A DNA stretch of 64,000 nucleotides. It comes from Heligmosomoides polygyrus polygyrus. Lineage: Eukaryota > Nematoda > Chromadorea > Rhabditida > Heligmosomidae. The position numbers and the translations under genes are program-made. Location: positions 85,619,960 to 85,683,959 of the forward strand of contig OX377206.1 of assembly GCA_947396885.1 (NCBI GenBank), in the 5' to 3' direction. Shown here one piece after another: positions 1 to 12,500 of the stretch. The notes below the pieces were generated by a model, which ran no database searches, was not told where the DNA came from, and was given only the letters and a program-made list of their open reading frames with translations. Position 1 is the first letter of the stretch, and each line of letters begins with the position of its first letter.

Positions 1-60
1 CGTGAACAGTGTCCAGTTTAATTTGAAAAGTGTCCAATTCGACACGAAAATGGTATAAAT
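1..60. repeat. Right end of a TGGACACTTT-type inverted-repeat element
   Basis: The first 60 bases carry the degenerate subrepeats (GTGTCCAATTC, AAAATGGTAT) that form the termini of two fuller elements at 27643-28543 and 34104-34983. The rest of this copy lies left of the window. Confidence 0.5.
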
Positions 61-581
61 CCACGTGAGCAAATACGGAATACCTATGAGGATCGTCGAG
101 TATCCTCCAAGCAGCAGTAAACCCACGAATTGGTGGGTAGGTTTATGAGAATCTCTCATCCATAGATGTTTCCACCTGCCATCCCGCATCATCGCGGGAA
201 GAAATTGCGTTGCAGTACTATCAGGAACACTGGGCACCGAGAAATGGCCCATTGATATTCGATGGAAGACATTTGCACAGGATATAACGTGCTCCATAGC
301 GAGAGCGCGCTCTAATCGAAATTCCAACGTCCAAACTTCGCAACGGGGCTTTTGCCTGGAGCAGTGGCTTGTAGTTCTAGGTTCCGTGGTGTTGTTGAAG
401 GTAAGTAAAGCATTCTTTGTTCATCTCATTCTTGCGTTTTTGATGACCACGACAAGTGCCAACTGCTGGCTTTTGCTGTATTGACGGTTGTTTCTGGAAA
501 TCAGTGAATACCTTGATAAGAGCTTTAAGACCGGTCAGCAAGTTTGATCGTCTTCGACGTCCCTCCGCTTGTATGGGTGGC
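61..581. other. 5' flank of mtm-9
   Basis: No coding sequence is supported here. The stretch should hold the promoter and 5' leader of the myotubularin gene that starts at 582. An AG following a pyrimidine-rich run near 505 could be a trans-splice or leader acceptor, but it is not strong enough to call. The reading frame of exon 1 stays open upstream to 456, which by itself is not evidence of coding. Confidence 0.4.
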
Positions 582-3500
582 ATGGAACTGTCAGAGGCTA
601 TAGAAGTTCCTAGAGTCAATGAGGTTTTTATGCGAAAAGGACCGCGACCGTCGCAAGTAGGCTCGCTTGTCTTGATAGGTGAGCACAGTTGCTTGAGCAT
701 TTGTGGACTTCCTGCAGACCTACGATAACTTAATGTTTCTTCTATTGCAGGCCACCATCTAATATTCTCACCTAATGCGCAGACACCTTTGCAGGATAGG
801 AGCAGCGACGAGTTATGGGTGGGTTTGCCTAGAAAGCGTTTTATTTATTTATTTACTTTATACTGCATCTGAAATGCGCCTTTAAAACAACAGTAAACAT
901 TTTCAGTCAAAACAGTCCAGCCTGGCTTTAAACAATTGGCGTTAACAAAATAGAGATTAGGGGCTTGGATAGTTTTAGCGCAATACGTTTCTGTCTAATA
1001 GAGCCTTCCAAGTGAAAGTAGGTTTGGTCTTCTACACTGTCAGGAATGTTAAAAGCGGAGTTCCACAAGGAGGGGTTTTGTCACCGCTATTGTTCTCGAT
1101 GGGCGCAGTCGGAGGAGGCGCCGACTGTCGCGTCCACCCGATAGCAGGTTCCTGGTTCTGATTTCCTGCCCAGGCCAACCAAGCCTTCCATCCCTCCGGG
1201 GTCGGTGAGTTGGTACCAGACTTGTCTGGGAAGGATAGAGCGCTGACTTGTTCATCGGCTGGCCACCGCAGTTCATTGTATGGCCAAATACGCATTCAAA
1301 TCGCCTTTCACGACATCCCGTAGATGTAGAATGCGTGGCGCATCCCAAAAGGGATTGGGGGATTGAGTAACGCCGTCCTTTATTCTTTATCCTTTATTTT
1401 TCTCTATCTCTACTGCGGATATTGCTGTTAAATTCGAGGATTTGGGGGCAGTGATGAAGCAGTTCGCGGATGATGTTAAAATTTATCGTGAGGTGTCAAA
1501 CCTGTCTGATTGCGGGTTATTCCAACAGGGGGTTGATCGAATGAGAGAGTGGTCAGTGACTTGGAATCTTCCTTTAGCGCCGGAGAAAACCATGTGTATA
1601 AGGATTGGTACATCGACAGTACAAGCGGACTACTTTATTGATGACCAATGCATCGCTAAGGTACATTCAGTTAAGGACTGGGATTTATTTATGATGAGAA
1701 GCTTGACTTCTCAGGTCATGTCAAAATGTTATACAGCAAGGGGCTAGCTCGTTTACATCAAATTTTCAAAGGCTTGGTTACTAAGGACAAAGGAGTTCTT
1801 ACGATAGCATACAAAACATATGTCAGATCCATTGCTGAATTCGGCTCTATAGTTTTTTCTCCTCATAAAAAGAAGTACGCTGCTGTGCTTGAAAGATTCC
1901 AGAAGAAATTTACTAGATGGACGTTAATCAGAGTGGGTGGCTTTTTGCACTCCAGGATTCCAAGGGCCAATATAAGGAAGAGCTATCTGGGTCTGCACAC
2001 TCTAGAATCACTTCGTAAGTTGAGGGATGTTTGTGTCGTTTTCAAGTTGCCCACAGGTTGTTTAAAGTGTATTGTCTCGAAATCCTATTCAGTATTGCCG
2101 TCAAGACCCCGCGGCGGTCTATGTAAGCTGTCTTATGTCAAGCCTAGATCTAATCCTAGGGCTACATCCTTCACGGCAAGAGCTGCTTCTGCCTATTGCG
2201 CGTTAACGATTGATGTTCCAGTCTCCTCATGCTCGCTTCAAACGTTCAAATGTATGGCCAAACGTAATTTGCTTGTCTATTGAAGGGTGCATTTGTGTTT
2301 CTTTGTTGCCATGTTGTGGTTTTCTTTCTGATGTGTTCTGTTTTTTTTGTGAGTGGTTTCTCTCAAACATGCGTCTTTAAACGCACGTATTCAAATAAAT
2401 AAGTAAATGAATATGAGTGGGTGGATGGATCTGTACCTGTGACCCTGTGCTCCTTAGGGCGGGTCTTCAGATATTTCCATGCATCATCAACAAGAACAGA
2501 AAGTAGTATCCTACTTGTCGAAAGGAACCAGATCAGTTTATCAATAAGGTTAACTCTACCTCTTCCTCCAGTCCTACTGAGCCATCTTCTTTTATTCTCG
2601 TGTCCCATATACATCTTCATGTCGGATAACTTGCTTGATCTTTGGGTGCGACCACAATCCCTTGTTTCTAAAATGCTTCGTTGTTCCGAAGGCTGATGCC
2701 TAGTACTGCACAATTGAAGAGAGCTTCCTTCCATTTGACAAACTTCCAGTAATGACGCAAAGGCATAGATACTCTCTCTGTCTTGCGGATGTTCAAAAAA
2801 TGAGCTTTTGATGGCGTTATCATAGGCTTGAACGTGCTCATCTCTTCGCAAAATTGCTGGCCTAGTACGGGGTCTGTGGGCATTGGGTATAGATCCACGT
2901 ACTGTTTCATTCATAGATTCTTAATCTTCATAGAATTTATCACAATAGGGTCTTGCCATTGTCGTGCACTCTTATTTGGTTTTCTTGGACACATAGGTTT
3001 CGTTTTTCAAGACTCGTGGCTTTGAGATATTGAATGAAAAAAAGCAAAAATCTAGGAAATTGAAACGAGTAAAAAGTTCAGGGTGCTACACTCTGCTTCC
3101 TACTTATTTCTTATTCGATTCTTATGGATGGGGTGGGGGTGGGGGAGAAGTAGGTGCAAGTGAAGCAACAATGCTTGCGCTGAACCTTAACTACCTCTTA
3201 TTCGTTCGGTTCGTGCTTCCTGTATCGAAGCTCTGACTCTCAGACCCATTTCCAGACTTACTGTTTTTAAACATTATCAACTCGCTGGTGTTTAGCTTCT
3301 TCATCGTGCTGTTGATCGCGTATTTGTGGAACCGATGTGTAGAGATCAACCATCCAAAGGCGGTCTTTTAGCGTTGAAGTGCAAGAATTTTCTGGTGAGA
3401 GTTGTTTTCTTTTATTCCTCACTTATTCTCTACACGATGCATGCAGTGTGCTTATTGCGGTTACATTGGACACTTAGTTCCCATTCAGCCACCGATTACC

Positions 3501-6500
3501 TGTTTTGCCTACAGGTAAGGTACAAATGTGCAAGCCTAGACGCTTGAAATACTCGAAAAGGAGCAGGGTCTCCCTTTGTTGTTGGTTTTTCATATGATTA
3601 GAAGAAACTTTAAAATTTAACTGCCGCCAGGCTTGTCCTATTTGTCATCTGCAAGCTTATACGTCCTCTAGTAAACGCATCCTATATATGTTTGACCCTT
3701 TCACGACACGCGTGATTTTCATTTGACTGCCGTGTTGGACAGCACGTATTTTTCCATTATTTGTTACTGTTATGTTATTTATTAGATATGAATAAATCGG
3801 CAACCAATAAAGTTTCCCATAGACCGTCTTGACCGTAGATATTAATGGACTCAATGATTAATACTATATTATTAAATGTTTGATAACTTTTCATCAACAA
3901 TTTTTATGATGGTGTTCGACGTCATCATTGGACCTTGTCCCACGCGGCAAAAGAAGATGTCCGACGACATCGTGGGATAATGTCGTGAAAGGGTTAAGTG
4001 CTGTCTTAGCTTCAGAGAAGAGATGAACTTGGGATTCTCAGGAATCTTCTGGTTTCGGTTTCTGGGTTAGTTTCGTCGTGAAATGCTGCGGAATAAGAGC
4101 TTGTCAGATAGTTATTTTCAATACATAGGCAGACGGCTGGAGGAACCATGAACGAAGACTGGTCTCTGATATAATATAATATACTTCCTAGAGTGAACTG
4201 GTTTTTACAAGACAGTGAAAAGCGTTTATTCTCATGCTTAGTTCACCCTTGTAATCACTTCATCCTGTTTCAGAGCGTTTAACTATGCGGATAATTATAC
4301 GCTCAATAACAAAGTATAAGATGTTTTATGTACAACTGTCGTTGAATCTTGGCATGATCTTCATTTGTGATGTAGGATCTTGCGTAAAGTTGTTGAATCA
4401 AGATTGGTATATTCCTTAATTCGGCTTACGTTTCGGCGTAACCCCTTCTTCAGAGCCTGGAGAAGACAAAAGCAGTGGAGGAAATTACGTGCCCAAGGAT
4501 CATTTCAAGTTACAGAAACTCTGAAAGCTACTGATAGAATGAGACACAAGGGATGTAGGGTACAGGATGTTTACTACGAGGGTATATGCCTTTCGTTTCC
4601 TGTTGCAAACCAGCTGTATGCCATGTATTAGATCTAGAGTCTTTTCTACATCCGCCACTGTAACATTGCTCATGATTGTTCCTCTTCAGATCATTGTCTT
4701 CGAGATATCTGTGTGGGAGGATTGCCAAGCAGCTGCAAGATCTATACAGACTTTGTCGAATATTAGTTAGTTCACTACATCCTTATCTCTACATCGCGAC
4801 ACTAGTTTTGAATGTGTACATGTATGCGTTTTAGATGGATGTTCACATGACTATCCTTTCTACTACCGATGTCCATTCCAAGTACTCGACGACGGATGGA
4901 AAGCATTCGATTCTGACGAAGAATTTGCTCGCTTAATGGTTCGCTGTGGTGACACATTTCGGATCAGTAGTGTCAACGAAGGATTTGCGGTAAGATCTGC
5001 TCTCTTCTCAAGTGACTACTAGGGAGCCGTAGGTGTAGCTATTTGTTTGGATTGTTTGCTCAATGTTATCCATTTTGTGGAAAGAGTTTAGGTTTCCTCG
5101 CGGTTAGTTTTCTCTACGGAGCTAATTTCTAGCAGATGAATGTGGGATACATCTACGAGTGCTTCCAAAAAGCGCCTATGTTGCTACTTTAACACTTTTG
5201 CTTTAATGTAATCATCCCGGTCACAGATCTTGGAAAAAAGATGAGTCGTTTGCGTCTTGCAAAGACCTTTGATCAAGCTCTTGACTGTCGAAGCGGGCAG
5301 TAGATCCTTTTTGATTTTTTTTCCTCCACTATCCAACACATTGAAAACTTCTGTTTTTACGATAGCGTGAAGGTTTGAAGCTATCCTGGTGATCCTAGAG
5401 GGAGCACTATTACAAAAGCGCAGCAAACTCCGGTTTGGCCTTTCTTGGATAGGATTTTGCGAAGAAAGGTCCTCTCGTACGGGGTAAGACCCGTTTAAAC
5501 CCAGGTTTAAATAGGTAACTCACCTAAATTGGTATCCTCGTACAGTACATGTGTTTACATGTACAATTCCAGCTCGTCGGTGACGTTTTATCCAAGTAAT
5601 CAACGTCGTTCCTACCCATTTCATCTCGTTACCTGACAAGTTAAAAAATGTGCATGGTCTCGATCTAGCAATCTTAACATAAGCGAATTAAGTGGAGTTG
5701 CCGTAGTTTTCAGCTTCGAAGTCTTGCTTACTTCATACGGCTAGCAGCATGATTAATCGTACAGTTTCAATTGTTATTATGATATCAGCTTTCTTCTCTC
5801 GTGAACAGAAGTGACGTACGGTGTAACGTATCTAATGACTTGTTGTTATGTCTAAAACTGAACTAATTGAACTGTGTCTAAAATGGTTTAGCTCTGTTCT
5901 GTGCGTTACTTCATATTCAGTCTGCCACCGCTCTCAAGTGGACAGAGTGATGTGCTCCCTCCATTAGGATAGTTTCTAAATTTCTTTTTGTTAAGTGTCC
6001 TGAAACAACTGGAGAAAATCTCGAAGAACCGCCTTAATAAAAGTGGTGATCTGAATGTGCGCTTCAAAGCGCGACTGTTGCGAACTACTGTCAAGAGATA
6101 GAACTTGAAAGTTTTCCATCAGCACTGACATTTTACATTGTTTACTTCCTTATTAAATTGCAGGTTTGCCAGTCATATCCCGAGAGAGTAATTGTGCCCA
6201 AAGGAATAGGAGACGATTATCTGAAGATTAGTGCCACCTTTCGGGATGGGTCACGTTTTCCTGTCCTCAGTTATTTCCACAAAAGCACACAGGTATGTTA
6301 CGGTATTTTCCAATTTGACTCAATTCATAAGCGACCTATTTGCTACGGTGAATTTACTTGGGTATTGTGAAGATTGAGAAGCATCAGGTTTCAAGTTTCA
6401 CATTTACACACCTGCTTGTCTCAGTGCCGCAAGACTGGAACATTGTGCCGTTGTGCTTTTTTCTTTGACAGATGTGCTCTGTTTTCTCCCATATAACGGT

Positions 6501-9500
6501 CTATTCATTTCAGTCCTCCATTGTGAGATGTGGTCAGCCGTTGATTGGTCCAACTAATCGTCGTTGTAAAGAGGACGAAAATATCCTGAAATCATTGCTA
6601 ACTCAAGATCGTGGTACTATCATAGACACTAGGGCCAAACACATTGCGCAAAGCGCAAGAAGTAAAGGTTGGTTTTGTGTCCATTATGTTTTCCACATAT
6701 CTTTCTTATGCCACTATGTTTAGGCGGAGGCTTCGAGTCACCAGTGAACTATTCAAGGTTTCGATATATGTCCTTTCCGATACCACGTATTAGGGAGATT
6801 CATGTGGCTTTGTCAAAAATGGTCGAGTGTAAGTTCACCTACTTATTAGCTTTGTATAACAATTGCGTTAGATGTTACCTATTACCGCATTATGTCCCTG
6901 TCCATATAGTCTAGTCACGTTAGTTTTTTGCACAGTGAGGCAACCATTGCTCGAATTGTACTTCTTTCTAAGTTAGCTTTGGAGCAAAATTCTTCTTTAG
7001 TTATTGATAACGTCAACGAAGGACTGAAGTCACCCCTTTCCCTCTTACTATATGAATTGTTACTCTTAAGTGTTCTTTCGATTTTATGTATATGTTTTTG
7101 CAGTGTGCAATGATCGTTTGGTATCATGCGACCGGTTCATTTCCCGGCTTGCCCAAGCATCTTGGTTGCAGTGTGTCTCGGACAGTCTCAACTGTGCCGC
7201 TAACATAGCACAGTGGATTCATTTCAAAGGTGTGATTGTGTTTTGTTTTCGATGATCTTTGATTTTATGTTTTATTTCTTCCCTGCTTTATATTTTAGAG
7301 ACATGCCCTCTGTGCGACATATTAAACCTAAGTATGAAATGATATTAACCCATTGACAACCGCGCGGGCCGATTTCTGCGTTCGCTGTGCCCCATTTCTC
7401 GACTTTCCATAGTTTGAGTATTCACTATATACGTTGGATCCTAACAATGCTTCCTGCACAGTGGTCCGAGAGTCACTTACTTCTAACGCTTCTTCTTCTA
7501 AGCTTTGACAGAAACAATCAACATTACACACTATTCAAGCTTCATAAAAATCTATACTACCTACAAACAACTACTCACATCCCGTGAAATGGTCATCCAC
7601 AAAACAACAAGTCACATTTCTTGTGGAAATTTCGAAAACAAACTAAACAAAAATATTTATCAGGCACTTGTTAAATCGTGTGGTCACCTCCTTAAATGAT
7701 TCGTGGCGAACATGCACCCCTTTTCTCTGCAGACTTTCTTAAAACAGCAAAAACATCTTCTACGTTCTGTTTTCGAGCATGTTCTGTCCTTCTCGAATAT
7801 GTAGCTAACCACTGGAGAGGGAGTTTCATTTGGAATATCGTTAAGTGGTGATTCAACGAGATTCGAGCGTCCGCGCGGTCCCACACGCCAGACACCCGAT
7901 TTGCCGCGCGGTTGTCAATGGGTTAAACTACTAAGAAGAAAGCAAACAAACAATAATAAACATTGCAGCGGCGACGTTACCAAACAGAACAGTAGTGGAA
8001 GAAACCGTTCATATGGATTGCGAAGGGCAATACAGTTACGGATGAGCGTAATGCAAACACAGCTAACCTAAAAGTGAAAACGAAAGAGTTCATCCGCGTA
8101 GCCTAGCAATACCATTTGCCTGATTCCACTGATCAGTTTCAGTTATTAATCACCAGATTCATTCAACATGTCATATACAGGGTGCACCATAAATATGGTC
8201 ACTTAATAAAAAGTGAATTACTTACGCGGAATTGTTCAGAAAACAGCGAAGATTCTTCAACAGTTTACAAACAAAGTAGATACCAGGCAATGTGACCTCC
8301 CTTGGCGTGAAAGACAACCTTCAGGCGCTAAGGACAGGACTTGGTGGCGGCACGCAGGGTTGCTTGCAGAACTTCCTCTCACGTTTTGTTCGGCATTCAG
8401 CCGCTAAAACAAGCAGTTCATGCCTGAAAGTGGTGAAGAGGCCTACAGAAATGGAGAAATCGTGCACAGGGACTCTCGTACAGTTTCTCTGATCGTTTGG
8501 GCCAGAATTTCTTCCACAGGACGGACTCCATTTCTTCCTGCTGAAAAAAGAGCCGAGATCAACACCGATGTATGTCTAAACGCTATTTTGAAGAAGACGT
8601 TGCTTCCCTGGCCTCAATAACACGATGTAAACTCATTGTGGAACTCTCGACAGGACGGAGCACACGCTCACAAATCCAAAATAACTCAGGAGCGGTGCGC
8701 GAGGAATCCTTCAAGCTTCGGCTGCTCTTCTGAATAGTCAGCAAACACACCAGGTTTGAATGTTGTGGATTACTGCGTTTGGTCCATTCTAGAGGAAAAA
8801 GCTTGCGCTAAAAAGCTCACTACGATTCATGGTATGGCATCGTCACTAGAAAAAGTATGGAAGGAAATTCAGCATGTAATCCAGCGTGCCGCCATTAAGT
8901 CCTACCCTAAGTGTCGGACAGCTATCATTCGTGTCAGTGGAGACCATACTAAATGATACTCATTTCGCTTATTAACTAGATTGTTAGTAAGTCTTTGAGG
9001 AAGTTTCGCTGTTCCCTGACCAATTCCGCGTGAGTAATTCGTTTTTTATTTAGTGACCATATTTATGGCGCACCCTGTATTCTGCTGTCTAAGTGGGATG
9101 GGGACCAACAAGCCTGAGTGTCCTTCTGCTACTATGATGCTCTTGCTAAAATATCCCAACTTTTTATATGGGTACGATGTCCGTTCAGTGCAAATGGCAG
9201 CATGAGCAAACATACAGTGACATTTCAAAGTAAAAAAAACTGAATAGCCACCAATGAGTAAAACAGCACTCATATTGATTCCATGCATTTCAGTGTGACG
9301 GCCTTCTTCATTTCCAGGTAAACACAGTTTAGATCCTAAGAAATTTCTTTCCTCTTTCGTCTCATTTACCTGTTAACATTTGAACTGGAATTAAGGTTAA
9401 AATAACACTAAACCGTCTAATTTTTCAAGCACCATCTGTTTTTTTTTCAGTCTCTTGGGAAGGGGTTACGCCAATGCGTCAGTCGAATTGTCTGATTAAC

Positions 9501-12500
9501 TCTCTCACGGCATTGTCCGACGACGTCGTTGACACCGTCATGAAAATAGTTCATGGAAAGTTATCAAACATTTAGTAGTACAGTATTGATCGCTGAGTCC
9601 ACTTTTATCTACGGTCAAGATGGCCCATGGGAAACTTCATTTGTTACTATTTTTGCACATTTAACAAATAATGAAAATAAAATAAGACAAATAATCAGCG
9701 CGCGGGGAAAATACGCACTGTCCCACGCAGCAGTCACTTGGAAATTGTGCGTGTTGTGAAAGGGTTAATAGTCTCGGTTCTGAAGGTGGAACTGAATCAA
9801 TGCTATTGTTCAGAAGGATATCGAGATATAAGGATGGTAGTTTGATGTCGTTCGCTAAGCCGTAAAGTAGTAAAATTAACCCACTGCCTATCGCGTGTCT
9901 CATTACTCGTTGTCTGCTTAATACATTGACGACAATACGCAGCATTTATGTATGGCCCATATCTTCTGCCATTTTGGCCCTTCCAATGCACTGGGGTGAT
10001 ATCCAGGCTACTATTAGAGTTCTGATGAGGTCGTTTTGATGGGAAACACTGCTGGGGAAATTCTGATGTCCCTTTGGCATTACTTGGAAGTGGCTCTAAT
10101 CAGGTTGGACAACCATCAAGCAGGTAAACTAGTCATAGTTGGTGATAATTGTTGAATCATACTGTGGGTTCATGTATCAACTGTAAGCTCCGAAGCAGCT
10201 AAGCTGTAGAAAACACCTTTCAAGAATTCATTTCATTAACAGCTTTGAGAATTAAGTTAGCTTGACCTATTTCACTTTGCAGGAGACTGAAACGCACATT
10301 AGTCGTTGTAATATCGTATTTGAAAGAACTTTTTTATATTGGTACATTATCCATTTGGGAGTTTCTTAATCGCTTCCAAATTAAGAAGTCCCGGTGATCG
10401 TTCATGGTGGAGAAGGAACGGACACGACACTGCTAGCAACGTCTCTCGCTCAGGTTATTCTTGATCCGGATGCGAGAACAATTCGAGGGTACTGTTTCCG
10501 TTATTTGCTGTGCTTCGTGTATCTGATCATCTTTCTTTGCCTTGGTTTGGACTAGAGTTGACACTATTTTTGTTACAAAGTGCAGCAGTTTTGACGTACT
10601 TTTACTTTTCTCCTTGATGTACCGTATGGCGCCCCTACCCTATGGTACCCTTGCTCTTTCGAAAAAAAAAGAAAAAGAAAGAAATTCTCCTAAAATAAAC
10701 AACGTAGGGTAATGCGTAACGGGCAGTATTCCTCTTGGGATGCGTAGCGCATCCTATTAGGGGATTGATAGTTTGCAGAATGTTGGGCTAAGGCTATGGA
10801 CATAAATGGTTAACACTGTGGTCGATCACGTTTACAACGTCAATTGAATTCATTATCGTTTTCTTTTTTTAAAAGTATTATGGGGCGCGGTTCTGATAAC
10901 CATGGAGAAAAACAGGTTCAAAGAAAAAATTTTCAGATTTCAATCATTAGTAGAACGAGAATGGATTTGTGCGGGTCATCCTTTTCAATTGCGGAATGCA
11001 CATTCCGCATATGCTGAAGGTGCAATTACTGGGCCTTATGAGAGTCCGGTTTTTCTATGTTTTCTGGACGCCGTTTATCAGGTAGGATTTCAAGACCTCT
11101 CTTATAGTATTTCGTATTTTCTTTTTTTTACGCTGCGTGGTAGAAACGTTCTGTCCTTCGCTTCATTTACGTTTTAAAGCTTTACTTCTGCGATCGACAT
11201 CAGTGTTTCTTCACGGATTGTTTTTATTGTTTTTCAACAATATTTCGTTGGGATGGTAACTAAGGGTTTGAGACTCCAAAGCTCGTTTTGTCGCCAAATT
11301 CGGAAGATTCGGAAGTCGTAATACACACACGTAGATTTTTTCATACCCAGGAGAACTTCCATGCGATATCTCTTGGCTATGCAAAGTCTTCATTGATAAC
11401 ACTTTTTACAGCGCTGTAGTTCTTGGTTTGAGCTTGTGGGGGGCAGTCGGGGGAAATTACGGCAGTAGGATGCACCCGATACCAGGTTCCTGGTTCGAGT
11501 TTCCCACCCAGGCCAAACAAGCCTTCCACCCTCCGGAGTAGGTGATTTGTAACAGACGTGTTTGGCAAGCATGAAACACTGACCTATCTATCGGCTAGAA
11601 CCCCCCCCCCCCCCTCCCCCCCCTCCCTAACTCATTGAGTTGGCCAAATACGCGTTCATATCGCCTCCACGTCATCCTGTAGAGGCAGAATGCGTAACTG
11701 ACCCCAAAGCAGATTGATTAACGCCATCCTTTATCCTTATCCATTATTTCATGGTTAAACCGTTGAAAAGCGTGCCTTTCTACCAGGGAGAACGGAAGCT
11801 ATCGCTGTTGCTTAGGCGTCGTTCCCTTAGATCGTAGTAGATACGAGATTCATTGTTCTGATCTCCAGCTACCAACAGTGGAATGGTAAAGCCGCGGCGA
11901 GTGGTAATCCGTTTTTCGTTTGTTTCGAAGTTACAGCAAAAACGCCAGGCTGTCGATGGATGGCCACACCAACCGCGGCTCATTTTATCAATCTGTTCTC
12001 GTGTAATTTTTTCTTTATGTGATGAAGGACGAGTTATTTCACCCTACAGTTTTTGTTCTCACTGAATGTGTCTTCTATCTAGATCATTGCACAGTATCCA
12101 CATTCCTTCGAATTTGGAGAAGAGTTTCTGCTGTTCCTGTTTGAACATGCCTACGCGAGCGAGTTCGGCTCATTTCTTGGTAACTGCGAAATGGTATGTT
12201 TAATCCATGTCATGTTTGTGCTCATTCCACATTTCATATCTTTGAGGCAACCGAGCGTTTTTTTTTCAGATGAAGGCTGAGCTTGGCGTGAAAACGTCAA
12301 CTGTTTCGCTATGGTCGTACGTCAACAACCCAGAAATACTTCGATCTTTCGTTAACACCTTATATGAACCACGAGTATCTGTAGTGTGGCCGTCGGTAGC
12401 GCCGCAGAGCATTGTGAGTGAGGTCTTCTGACAGTTCACGATTACTGCAGTTTGCTTACTGATCATGTTTAGCACGTATGGGAAAGATTATTTTTCCGAT

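Noticed and set aside
456..581. In-frame extension upstream of the mtm-9 ATG at 582
   Set aside because: The MTMR9 N terminus aligns from the Met at 582; the upstream residues have no counterpart.
1098..1175. True tRNA genes at the heads of the SINE copies
   Set aside because: No acceptor-stem pairing; these are tRNA-derived SINE heads.
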